Source of the DNA: Litorivicinus sp.
GTDB taxonomy: Bacteria > Pseudomonadota > Gammaproteobacteria > Pseudomonadales > Litorivicinaceae
Assembly (NCBI GenBank): GCA_028339155.1
Contig: JAOLBK010000004.1
Coordinates: forward strand, 107,066 to 171,065
DNA: 64,000 nt
Direction: 5' to 3'
Shown: positions 9,951 to 19,236 of the stretch, in pieces
How the letters are laid out: the number at the start of each line of letters is the position of its first letter
How positions within the stretch are numbered: position 1 is the stretch's first letter
Notes under the pieces: generated by a model
Seen by the model: only the letters and a program-made list of their open reading frames with translations
What the model was told of the DNA's origin: nothing
The model's database searches: none
Translations under genes and position numbers: made by a program

Positions 9951-10730
9951 TTACTCTGCCATCAACTTCCACTTACGGCCAAGCTCATCAAAAAATCCTT
10001 GTTCTTGCTTGAGCGTAATCCATGTATTTACGTAGTTGATCCAGACCTGATCAGCCTGAGGAAGCAACATCGCAATTGGTGTCGGTGAGCGACCAGAAGC
10101 GACCGTGACAATCATCAACTCCTTGTATTTCTCGACCAACTTATGGGCTTCCACATTCGATGTAATGCTCGCATCTGCACGTCCTGACAAAACTTCTTGG
10201 AAGTCACGCGCAGGCGCTTCAACAATCCGATGCGTTGCGTTTGGAAAGTACTGCTTAACCTGCTTTTCCTGTGTGGTCCCCAATGTGGCGGCAACAGACA
10301 CTCCGGCCTTGTTCAGATCTTCCCAGTCAGAGAATCGATCCGCATTTTTCTTCAGCGTCAGCGGCACTGTCGCCAACGAGAAATAGCTGTCAGAATAACC
10401 AGCAGCTTTAGCACGTGATGGTGATATAGATGCAGACCCGGTAAGATGATACTGACCAGAAGTCACACCAGCGACCAATGTTTTCCAATCCGTTGATACA
10501 AACTGAACTTCAACACCCAGATCAGTGGCAAGCGCTGTCATCACATCAATGTCGTAGCCTTTATAAGTGTTTGTGGCTACGTCGCGCATGGACATAGGAT
10601 TCCAATCACCGGTTGTCCCAACCTTAAGGACACCCTCAGAGAGGATTTCGTTAAGCGCTGAGTTTGTTGATGCTTGCGCAATGCCAGTCGCAAAAATAGC
10701 TGTGGCAACAAGTGTTTTAAAGAGTTTCAT
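9951..10730 (-). CDS. Amino-acid-type ABC transporter substrate-binding protein (SBP_bac_3)
   Basis: Signal peptide; LKVGTTGDWNPMSMRD...YKGYDIDVMTALATDLGVEVQFV. Confidence 0.85.
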   Translation of the reverse strand: MKLFKTLVATAIFATGIAQASTNSALNEILSEGVLKVGTTGDWNPMSMRDVATNTYKGYDIDVMTALATDLGVEVQFVSTDWKTLVAGVTSGQYHLTGSASISPSRAKAAGYSDSYFSLATVPLTLKKNADRFSDWEDLNKAGVSVAATLGTTQEKQVKQYFPNATHRIVEAPARDFQEVLSGRADASITSNVEAHKLVEKYKELMIVTVASGRSPTPIAMLLPQADQVWINYVNTWITLKQEQGFFDELGRKWKLMAE

Positions 10731-10853
10731 ATATTTTACCTTCGATATATTTGTTAGCCGCCGGATGACTAACTAAATAGTTTGAATAATTGAAGAGGAA
10801 AGAAGTTTACAACAAGTAATCTTTTTTGGAAGAATCATTGGAGTTAAATTTTC

Positions 10854-11588
10854 ATGCCTATCATTTCCATGCGCAACGTTTCCAAGTTCTTTGGTGAATT
10901 CCAGGCTCTTAAGAATGTCTCACTTGATGTGGCCTTGGGCGAACGCGTTGTGGTTTGTGGCCCTTCAGGGTCCGGAAAATCGACATTAATACGGTGCATT
11001 AATCGGCTCGAATTACATGAAGTTGGCGAAATAGTTATCGATGGAACGACTTTAACCAATAAGCCCAGCGATCTGGAGAAAATCAGCAGTACTGTCGGGA
11101 TGGTTTTTCAGCAGTTTAATTTGTTTCCGCACCTGACCGTGATGGACAACCTGTGTCTTGGGCCACGCCGTGTGCTTGGACTATCCGAAGAGCAGGCTCA
11201 AGAGCGAGCAATGAAATACCTAAATCGAATTCAGATACCCGAACAAGCTGAAAAATTCCCTCGACAGTTATCTGGTGGCCAACAACAACGTGCCGCCATT
11301 GCGCGATCCCTCTGCATGGAGCCAAGAGTATTGTTGTTCGACGAACCCACTTCCGCGCTCGATCCCGAAATGATAGCCGAAGTTCTTGACGTAATGACCG
11401 AACTGGCCTCATCAAGCATCACGATGATTGTTGTAACTCATGAGATGGGATTTGCGCGCCGCGTCGCCGATCGCATGGTATTCATGGACAAGGGGGAAAT
11501 CGTCGAAATTGGCGTTCCAGAAGATGTATTTACTGCTCCGAAATCAAAACGATTCGGTACTTTTCTTAACCAAATTTTGAACCACTAA
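10854..11588 (+). CDS. Amino-acid ABC transporter ATP-binding protein
   Basis: Walker [18 protein letters not shown] signature, Walker [15 protein letters not shown]. Confidence 0.95.
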   Translation: MPIISMRNVSKFFGEFQALKNVSLDVALGERVVVCGPSGSGKSTLIRCINRLELHEVGEIVIDGTTLTNKPSDLEKISSTVGMVFQQFNLFPHLTVMDNLCLGPRRVLGLSEEQAQERAMKYLNRIQIPEQAEKFPRQLSGGQQQRAAIARSLCMEPRVLLFDEPTSALDPEMIAEVLDVMTELASSSITMIVVTHEMGFARRVADRMVFMDKGEIVEIGVPEDVFTAPKSKRFGTFLNQILNH

Positions 11589-11592
11589 GGGC

Positions 11593-12336
11593 ATGCGCAT
11601 GACCCGGCTTTTGATTCTGATTCCTGCTCTACTGATGCTTTCGGGCTGTGCCAACAACTGGGGCTGGTATGTCGTCGATCCCACAACAACATCGGGTTGG
11701 AATAACCTGAAATTCATGGCCAACGGAGCCTACTATACGATCACTATGTCAGTGACCGCGATCATAATTTCGGTCGTCGTGGGCCTGCTCGTTACTTTGC
11801 CAGGTTTGTCTAAGAAACGAGGCTGGAGGATGTTCAACCGTACTTACGTAGAAATAGTCCGCTCCGTTCCTGTTCTCGTTCTAATCCTCTGGGTATATTA
11901 TGGCTTACCCGCGCTCTCAGGCATCACACTCAATGTATTTTGGGCAGGCGTCTTTGCGCTCGCACTCAGTGATAGCGCATTCCAGGCAGAAGTTTTTCGC
12001 GCGGGCATTCAGTCAATCTCACGAGGGCAATACGAGGCAGCCCAGTCAATCTCTTTGAATTACAGAGATACCATGCGCTATGTGATCCTTCCACAAGCGA
12101 TTCGGCGGATCTTACCGGCGCTTGGAAATCAGCTTGTTTATATGATGAAAATGTCATCGCTTGTGTCTGTGATTGGTCTACAAGAATTAACCCGCGCGGC
12201 CAATGAACTCGTCGTGACCGAGTACCGACCATTAGAAATTTATACCATTTTAGTTTTGGAGTATTTAGTGCTGATCTTAATCGTATCTGCTGGCGTGCGC
12301 TGGCTTGAGCGTCGCCTTAAAACCAGCGACGCATGA
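11593..12336 (+). CDS. Amino-acid ABC transporter permease with lipobox-like N-terminus
   Basis: 247 aa; EVFRAGIQSISRGQYEAAQSI EAA loop; N-terminus LLILIPALLMLSGCANNWGWYVVDP. Confidence 0.9.
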   Translation: MRMTRLLILIPALLMLSGCANNWGWYVVDPTTTSGWNNLKFMANGAYYTITMSVTAIIISVVVGLLVTLPGLSKKRGWRMFNRTYVEIVRSVPVLVLILWVYYGLPALSGITLNVFWAGVFALALSDSAFQAEVFRAGIQSISRGQYEAAQSISLNYRDTMRYVILPQAIRRILPALGNQLVYMMKMSSLVSVIGLQELTRAANELVVTEYRPLEIYTILVLEYLVLILIVSAGVRWLERRLKTSDA

Positions 12337-13700
12337 TGCGAAAGGATGACCTAACCACAGGCTCAATGGCACAACATTTTAGAGCCTTAGCAATCCCTGC
12401 CGCACTCGGGATGCTATTCGCCACACTATATAACGTTGTTGATGTTTACTACGCGGGGCGCCTTTCAACCGATGCGCAGGCAGGCCTCGCGATTGGATAT
12501 CAAGCATTTTTTGTCTTGATGGCCATCGGCTTCGGACTTGGTTCCGCTTTAAGCGCTCTTGTTAGCAATGCTAAGGGCAGTAAAAACGAAGCGCAAACAC
12601 GACGCTTCGTTGCGCAAGGTTTGACCTTCAGTGTATTCGCCACGATCTTATCAATGGGAATCGGATGGTTTCTTGGTCCTGAATTGATCAAACTCGTGTC
12701 TAAGCCTGGCGCTTACCGCGAGGCAGGATTTGGATATTTTCGTTGGTTAATCTTCGCATTACCTGGTTTTCTCCTCGCTTATGGTGGTAACGGAATTTTA
12801 CAAGCGCATGGCGATAGCCGGAGTATGCAGCAGGCGCTCACGGTCGCTTTTTTCGCTAATATCGGACTGAATCCGCTTTTTATGTACGGTATCCCCGGCC
12901 TATGGGACGGAATGGGATTCAACGGCATCGCGCTCGCGACAGTTGTAAGCCAAACCGGCGTCATGATATTCGTGATATCACGCATACTGCGGCTTGAGGT
13001 CATGAATTCTGTCAACCTGCGAGAATTTATACCCACGCGCGATAGTTTTTCACAAATCACAGCACAATTGATTCCTGGCAGCCTGGCACTAATGGTCATG
13101 TTTTTATCAGGCTTTGTTGTTCAATTCGCACTCAAAGAATTTGGTGGGCAAGCGGTTGCGGCCTATGGGGTAGCACTACGAATCGAGCAAATTCTTTTAC
13201 TTCCTGTACTGGCTATGACCCGAGTGCTATTGCCAATTGCCGGCCAAAATTTTGGTGCGAAGAAACATGATCGTGTTCGCGAAGCTTTGCGCTTTTGTTG
13301 GGGGACGGGCTTTGCAATGAGCCTTGTCGCAGCGCCGATTCTGTTATTTGCTGGCGGGTTCGCAATGTCGATTTTTTCCGATGATCCAGAGGTGATCCGC
13401 ATCGGATTCAGCTATCTGCGCGTGGATGGATTCTTATTTCCGATTTACATGATGCTATTCTCGATTAACTCGCTATTACAGGCATTGAAGAAGCCAATTT
13501 GGACACTTTGGATTAGCATCTATCGCCAAGGATTTGCGGTCGCATTCTTTATTTGGATATTCATTGTGGTACTTGATTTCAGCGTATGGGGCGTCTGGTT
13601 TGGGATCGCCTCAGCGGTTCTAAGTGGTTTAGTTCTTTCCTTAGCTATTGCAACTCATGTGGCAAAAGACACTATTGGCGGGCTACTAAAACGCCCCTGA
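12333..13700 (+). CDS. MATE family efflux transporter
   Basis: 455 aa, polytopic; start overlaps permease stop (ATGATG); LATVVSQTG, MATE-type two-half organisation. Confidence 0.85.
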   Translation: MMRKDDLTTGSMAQHFRALAIPAALGMLFATLYNVVDVYYAGRLSTDAQAGLAIGYQAFFVLMAIGFGLGSALSALVSNAKGSKNEAQTRRFVAQGLTFSVFATILSMGIGWFLGPELIKLVSKPGAYREAGFGYFRWLIFALPGFLLAYGGNGILQAHGDSRSMQQALTVAFFANIGLNPLFMYGIPGLWDGMGFNGIALATVVSQTGVMIFVISRILRLEVMNSVNLREFIPTRDSFSQITAQLIPGSLALMVMFLSGFVVQFALKEFGGQAVAAYGVALRIEQILLLPVLAMTRVLLPIAGQNFGAKKHDRVREALRFCWGTGFAMSLVAAPILLFAGGFAMSIFSDDPEVIRIGFSYLRVDGFLFPIYMMLFSINSLLQALKKPIWTLWISIYRQGFAVAFFIWIFIVVLDFSVWGVWFGIASAVLSGLVLSLAIATHVAKDTIGGLLKRP

Positions 13701-13836
13701 ATTCAGTAGGCGCTATATTTAGCTCAGACAACCATCACGACAGACATGGCCCAGTTCCCACGGAATTAGGCGCACGACTATTTTCTTGAGTTCTTTAGAA
13801 GATCAAGGTAGCGCAAACCCGTAATAATTCGACCGG

Positions 13837-14067
13837 TTACCTCGCGTTAGCAAAGAACAGTTTAAGGCCAATCTGTTTGACGGCACTGCTAAACACTTCA
13901 TTAAATATTTCCTCGCAAACCTCAGGAACATACTTTGAGGTACGGCTCAGGTTTTTGGCCACCCTTCGGCCTGACGAAATACCGGCCATAAAGCTCTTCG
14001 TAAGCTGCTTTTTCAAGCGATTGTCTATCATCATTTCTCGACCCTCTTCTGAGCGTGGAAAGATCAC
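13837..14067 (-). CDS. Small hypothetical protein
   Basis: 76 aa ORF from the track; no recognised family; coding status uncertain. Confidence 0.3.
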   Translation of the reverse strand: MIFPRSEEGREMMIDNRLKKQLTKSFMAGISSGRRVAKNLSRTSKYVPEVCEEIFNEVFSSAVKQIGLKLFFANAR

Positions 14068-14324
14068 AAAACGTCATTACGCTAAGGTGCTTATTATATG
14101 TGCAGTCAAGCAGGAGGTATTAATGAGAAAAACTGGATTTTCTTGTTGCGCACTTATTTGCTTATAACTAATTGGATGCGCATGTCACGTCACTTCCCTT
14201 TAGTATTTCAACCGCATCAAACTGACACGATCTTGCCCTCTTATTAATTTAGCAACTACAAAAGTCAACACTAGCTACCATTGACGTGATTAAACGATAC
14301 GTTTGTGTAAGCGAATCATATTTA

Positions 14325-14356
14325 ATAACCATAAACGGCCGGCCGGTTATGGTTAT
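14325..14356. repeat. 32-bp near-palindrome
   Basis: ATAACCATAAACGGCC | GGCCGGTTATGGTTAT, arms match 15 of 16. Confidence 0.9.
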
Positions 14357-14383
14357 GGTTATGGTTATGGTTATGGTTATGGT
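14345..14383 (+). repeat. Hexanucleotide tandem array (GGTTAT)6 + GGT
   Basis: Read directly: ggttat x6 followed by ggtacatagg. Confidence 0.97.
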
Positions 14384-14525
14384 ACATAGGTATTCGAGTT
14401 GGCCGACCAGTCAATTCTCTCCGAGCATGGGTATGAATTTTTCATTTAGAGGCTTCTAGAACGAAATTGGAAAGATTCGCAAGAAATGAGTTAACGTGAC
14501 TCATGATTTAATAACGAGGCGGCTT

Positions 14526-14924
14526 ATGCATCTGGCACGATATGCGTTGATTTTTTTGCTTTTCGTTGCGCTACCTGATGAGGCTAAAGCGGCTGAATAT
14601 GCCTGCACATTCAGGGATATGGTTTCTATTGATAGGACCAAAGGGGCATATCGAGCCGAAGACACAAACTACCTCATGGTCGCAACGAAAAAGGAGGTTC
14701 GTCTTTATCATACGCAGAGCAGTGGTGAAAGCTATGGTAGTTTCCACAAACTCAGCGCTTCCATAGTCGATTTCAAACGTGACGATTATTGGTATGCAAA
14801 GTCCACAGCAAAGGATGTCGTAAATACCCATTTACTCCTCTTTTCGCATGGCTTTCTCTCGATCACTAGAATAGAGGGATCAGGTACAGCGACTGCGGCA
14901 GGCTATAACTGTGAATTACTTTAA
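14526..14924 (+). CDS. Small secreted hypothetical protein
   Basis: MHLARYALIFLLFVALPDEAKAAEYACTF signal peptide; track ORF 14496..14924. Confidence 0.6.
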   Translation: MHLARYALIFLLFVALPDEAKAAEYACTFRDMVSIDRTKGAYRAEDTNYLMVATKKEVRLYHTQSSGESYGSFHKLSASIVDFKRDDYWYAKSTAKDVVNTHLLLFSHGFLSITRIEGSGTATAAGYNCELL

Positions 14925-14986
14925 TTAGATTCAACGAAGTCTTCCGCAGAACGTACTTACTCATCAACACTATGCAAGATGAACTG

Positions 14987-15667
14987 TTAGCCCCTGAGTT
15001 TAGCTCCTGCCCAGTCATCCAGCACTCTAATATAAGCCGCATGTTCATCGCGAACCGATGGATGCGCGCACAGTGCCCTCTCATAATTACGTAACGTTTG
15101 GGGCATAGCCAGTTCAAACCCGAGCAGCGCCTGGACGCAATGCAAAATCGCAAAACTTGACACAAAGCCACAATCTGCAAGACTCAGCTCGTTGCCTGTC
15201 ATGAAAGGTGCCGGGCTAACTATTTTAGCCAACTGAGTTAGGCGATTTTCTAACAAAGCGGCATTTTCCCTGATGAATCCAATATCCCGATGTTCTGGCG
15301 AAATCTGGGAAAAATAAGCGCGAAGCAATGGTTCTATGCGGGTATCGTGAAGGCGAGACAGCGCGCGTGCAGTTGCCCGATCCTGAATATTCTCTGGCAA
15401 CATTACTGGATCAGGCACCAGTTCATTTATATATTCTGCGATTGCTTCAGATTCTGCGAGGATAAAACCATCGTGATTAAGCGCTGGAATAGTTCCTGAC
15501 GGCACAAGTTCACAATAAGCTGGGCTTCCATAGCCATCTGGCGGCGCAATACTCGTCCACGGCAGGGCTTTGTGCCGAAGTAAGATCCGTATTTTGCATC
15601 CATAGCTGCTGATTGGAAGGTCGTAAAGCATCAGCATGATCGGCCTCTTTATAACGTGGTTTGGCAA
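14987..15667 (-). CDS. Glutathione S-transferase family protein
   Basis: MLMLYDLPISSYGCKIRILLRHKALPW...SGTIPALNHDGFILAESEAIAEYINEL. Confidence 0.85.
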   Translation of the reverse strand: MPNHVIKRPIMLMLYDLPISSYGCKIRILLRHKALPWTSIAPPDGYGSPAYCELVPSGTIPALNHDGFILAESEAIAEYINELVPDPVMLPENIQDRATARALSRLHDTRIEPLLRAYFSQISPEHRDIGFIRENAALLENRLTQLAKIVSPAPFMTGNELSLADCGFVSSFAILHCVQALLGFELAMPQTLRNYERALCAHPSVRDEHAAYIRVLDDWAGAKLRG

Positions 15668-16110
15668 CTAAAGTAATGTCAATAATAAACTGAAGATCAT
15701 CAAGAGGTAATGACTGTACTGATTTTTTTATTGAAACATCGACCTGCAGTACCAACCAGAACCAACTCCAAACACTTGGCTCAGTTTATACACGATGGCC
15801 AGCTCAGAGATCAGCTTAAATGATTCTTAAAAACCGTTCCTTATTCTTTGCGAGAGTGCTGGACTCATTTTGATCAAATGCCGTTAGCAACATGTTCGCC
15901 AAGTTATCGCTTTATACCCAAGCCATCAGCTTGAATAAATGCAGCATGAATGATAAATAAACCTAAATTTATTCATTTTGTAGTGAGTAAGAGCTGTGTA
16001 AGAAATAAACTCAGTCTAAATAGTCAGTTTAAAGGTTAAAAAAAGACGAAAAATACATTATATTTTTTTGTAAAATATGATCTAAAATAGCTTTTCAAAG
16101 AATGCTTGAT

Positions 16111-16278
16111 ATGGCATCGATACAGCCTGCTAGGCAGCCAGTTCGTGGTGATAACTTAACCGATGAATATCGAGTTATTTATAGGCTTATAAATGCGGCG
16201 ACCCTTTCCAAGGGTGTTCGCGTATCTATTTCTAAGAGAGCTAATGAAATTAAGGAAAAAATAGAGTCACTAGAATAA
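16111..16278 (+). CDS. Small ORF (55 aa) immediately upstream of yebC; not in the supplied track
   Basis: ATG...TAA: MASIQPARQPVRGDNLTDEYRVIYRLINAATLSKGVRVSISKRANEIKEKIESLE. Confidence 0.5.
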   Translation: MASIQPARQPVRGDNLTDEYRVIYRLINAATLSKGVRVSISKRANEIKEKIESLE

Positions 16279-16317
16279 ATCTAAAATTAAAACCATTTTT
16301 CTGACTGGGCAAATACT

Positions 16318-17049
16318 ATGGGTAGAGCATACCAAAACAAAAAATTATCCATCGCTAAGTCATCTGACGCTAGGGCCAAGGTGTATAGCAAATATGGGCG
16401 TGAGATCTATGTTTGTGCCAAAGCTGGGGGTATTGAACCAGACGGTAATTTGGCCCTGCGTGCACTCATAGACAGAGCCAAAAAAGATCAAGTCCCAAGT
16501 CACGTGATCGGCAAAGCGTTAGACAAGGCCAAAGGGGGTGGCGGTGAAGACTACTCGACTGCTCGTTATGAAGGCTATGGCCCAGGTAGCTCGATGGTGA
16601 TTGTAGACTGCCTAACAGATAACCCAAATCGCACCTTCGGCGACGTGCGCCAGTGCTTTACTAAAACCAAGTGCAAAATTGGCACTCCCGGAAGCGTGGG
16701 CCACATGTTTGATCACAGTGCAATTTTTGTATTTAAGGGAATTGACGAAGATACCGTATTGGAAGCCCTTATGATGGCTGATGTTGATGTAACTGACATT
16801 GAGTGTGAAGATGAAATGACCAAGGTATTTACACCTCACACAGAATACAACAAAGCTAAGCAGGCGTTACTTGATACCTTGGGTAATTCGAAGGGCGAAT
16901 TCGATTTTGAGGTTGATGAGATTCAGTTTATCCCGCAAAACACTAACTCATTGGTGGGTGATGATGCAGTAATGTTTGAAACATTTTTAGATATGCTCAC
17001 AGACCTTGATGACGTCCAAAATGTTTATCACAATGCCGAATTAGATTAA
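16318..17049 (+). CDS. YebC/PmpR (TACO1) family protein
   Basis: 243 aa; [69 protein letters not shown]. Confidence 0.9.
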   Translation: MGRAYQNKKLSIAKSSDARAKVYSKYGREIYVCAKAGGIEPDGNLALRALIDRAKKDQVPSHVIGKALDKAKGGGGEDYSTARYEGYGPGSSMVIVDCLTDNPNRTFGDVRQCFTKTKCKIGTPGSVGHMFDHSAIFVFKGIDEDTVLEALMMADVDVTDIECEDEMTKVFTPHTEYNKAKQALLDTLGNSKGEFDFEVDEIQFIPQNTNSLVGDDAVMFETFLDMLTDLDDVQNVYHNAELD

Positions 17050-17510
17050 CCAGTAACAATAGTCCTTATTCAACGCCGCTTATACAACACTTTGGGCTTG
17101 GATGGCTGTCCTATTATCGTGGAGCACCGAGAAAGAAGATTTTGGTCATACCATCTGCTAATGATTGCTTAGATGTGGCATCGACTATATTCAATAACGG
17201 AATTTTTCACTGTCGCCTGCACTTCTGCAGCTACCTCATACATGGCATTAATAAAAATGAGAAATATATCTGCACCATCTGCGTCTACCGCTTGCCCAGC
17301 GTGTGCTTAATTTCATGAAAATCGATACTGTAAAGGCACTCTTTTACGCTATGCAAACAACCTCTATAACCTCTGTATTAGCCAAAAAATTCGATAACAT
17401 CGGCGAAAATATTCAAATCAATCCAAGGTATAGAGATTCTGAAAAGCCAACAAAGCCGCAAAGACTGTCAAGTACAGTTTTAAAGGGGCGGAAAGTTCAT
17501 AATAAGAGCA

Positions 17511-17855
17511 TTAATCAATTATTTTTACACCGTTTTTATAAGTACCTGTCAATCTGACATCTACCGCACCATCTTTTGTATATCCATTCCAAAATCCATC
17601 TTTTTTTCCATTCTGGTAAGAACCTTGCGAACTCACCTCTCCATTTCTCCAATGGCTTATCCAAGCACCTTCTCTAATGCCATTGATCAGTAAACCTTGA
17701 TGCTTCCCGTCTACTTGACCTGTGTACGGGGTGCCACTGTTAATTCTGTAATACATACCCTTCCGATATTCCAACTCATCTAGCGTCTCACCAAAACTTG
17801 GAAGCGATAGAGCCAGAAGAACGAGCAAGAGCCAGAAATTAAATCGCATCAGCAT
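17511..17855 (-). CDS. Secreted MORN/YwqK-repeat-like protein
   Basis: Signal peptide MLMRFNFWLLLVLLALSLPSFG; repeats NGIREGAWISHWRNGEVSSQGSYQNGKKDGFWNGYTKDG. Confidence 0.65.
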   Translation of the reverse strand: MLMRFNFWLLLVLLALSLPSFGETLDELEYRKGMYYRINSGTPYTGQVDGKHQGLLINGIREGAWISHWRNGEVSSQGSYQNGKKDGFWNGYTKDGAVDVRLTGTYKNGVKIID

Positions 17856-17925
17856 CCTTTGCAGTTCTTAGCCACACATTAGTCAACACACTACTTCTTA
17901 CCCATGAATACATGAAAAGCACCTA

Positions 17926-18285
17926 TCAAAAAACTCCAAATAGTTTTTTCTTCATAATAAAATTCTTCACTAAAAAACTATTGTCAAACCCAACCACGTA
18001 GGTCTGCTTACCAAGCATTTGCGCCAGATCATCTATGGCCTCAGCAAAATTATCACGCATCTTTTTTTTGTTTATGTACATCGAAAAGTTACTAGCTAGT
18101 TCTTTTGCTTTGTACTCTCTCCAATCACCAGCAATAGCAATAGCAATAGCAATAGGATCCCATTCCAGGTCACTTTTCTCGCCTAAGTCTTCGTAGTGAT
18201 CTTTTAAGAAATCAAGAGCCTCACGACTAAATTGACGACCCAGGTACCGGTTCCAATCTTCTGTTTCTACTCTTTGATATAACAT
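17926..18285 (-). CDS. Hypothetical protein containing a hexanucleotide-encoded AIAIAIA tract
   Basis: 119 aa ORF; (GCAATA)4 within ...WDPIAIAIAIAGDW. Confidence 0.55.
   Translation of the reverse strand: MLYQRVETEDWNRYLGRQFSREALDFLKDHYEDLGEKSDLEWDPIAIAIAIAGDWREYKAKELASNFSMYINKKKMRDNFAEAIDDLAQMLGKQTYVVGFDNSFLVKNFIMKKKLFGVF
18131..18154. repeat. Hexanucleotide tandem repeat (GCAATA)4 inside an ORF
   Basis: Read directly: gcaatagcaatagcaatagcaata. Confidence 0.95.
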
Positions 18286-18489
18286 CTTTTTATTCCGCTA
18301 ATAAAAGGTCACCAAAACAAAAATCAAGCAGCTAATTTATGGAAATAATAAGTATTTCCCGACTACTCGTTTGTTTTTTATTACTCGCATCCGATTCCTC
18401 CGGTGACACGTTCGGACCTCAGCAAGAAAATAAAGTTCATGATCCGTGCAGGCCAGAATTTAAGGAATCAACTTACTAGTGGTACAAGA

Positions 18490-18612
18490 CGAGCTTCACT
18501 AAACATGAAAAAGCCATTAATACGATAGTCCGAGTGGCTTATCCACTCTAAGCCTTTATGCCGCAATAATATTCGTGTTTTGTATCCGTAGCTGCTGATC
18601 GGAAGGTCGTAA
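18490..18612 (-). pseudogene. GST N-terminal remnant, diverged copy of the gene at 14987..15667
   Basis: Reverse strand reads YDLPISSYGYKTRILLRHKGLEWIS then degenerates, versus YDLPISSYGCKIRILLRHKALPWTS in the intact gene. Confidence 0.8.
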
Positions 18613-18819
18613 CGTCTAAGTATGAACTATTTCTTTCTAACGTGATCTATAAGATCGAGTATCATCAATCAGTAACCGATGGTCATCAAGAGGTAGCGAC
18701 TGCGGTGGCTTTTCTCAGTGACGCATGGACGTGAAGTCTGAACTAGAACCAAATCCTCAGATCAGTGTGTACACGACGATAAGCTCAACAGAGAGTTTAA
18801 TTCACCATCATCGAGCAAG

Positions 18820-19227
18820 TCAGCGATCAGCTAAGGGCCTGGCTTCCAACGCATAGGATCCATCCGCTTGATGCACTTCGGAGCCCGTAACCGGAGGATT
18901 GAAGCAGCAAGCAAGTTCCAACTCGTCATGAGCCGTTAATATGTGTGGATCATGTAAATCTAAGGCATACATCACGCCAGGCGCAATAACATGAACCTGT
19001 CCTGTATTCAGCGCGGTGATGTCACCCCGACCACGAATACAATAAACGGACTCGAAATGATGCTTGTAATGCAGCCGGAAAGATTTGCCGGCATAAATAG
19101 TCGTGATGTGAAACGAAAATCCCATACCGTCGTCGGCCAATAAGAGTCGTGTCGACTCCCAGTGGCCATCTGGACTGACGATCCGTCGAGGACTTTTTTG
19201 TGCCGCCACAAGGTCGCGTACAATCAT
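18820..19227 (-). CDS. ectC: L-ectoine synthase
   Basis: 135 aa; [47 protein letters not shown]...[13 protein letters not shown]. Confidence 0.95.
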   Translation of the reverse strand: MIVRDLVAAQKSPRRIVSPDGHWESTRLLLADDGMGFSFHITTIYAGKSFRLHYKHHFESVYCIRGRGDITALNTGQVHVIAPGVMYALDLHDPHILTAHDELELACCFNPPVTGSEVHQADGSYALEARPLADR

Positions 19228-19236
19228 GGTGGCTCC

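Noticed and set aside
14345-14383. GGTTAT repeats as telomere-like end or CRISPR
   Set aside because: Internal to continuous sequence, no spacers; best described as a short tandem repeat.
16318-17049. YebC-family gene as a novel regulator
   Set aside because: Recognisable, widespread family; only the preceding small ORF is unusual.
17303-17557. 84-aa + strand ORF in the track
   Set aside because: Overlaps the MORN-repeat gene end, no family resemblance, poor composition.
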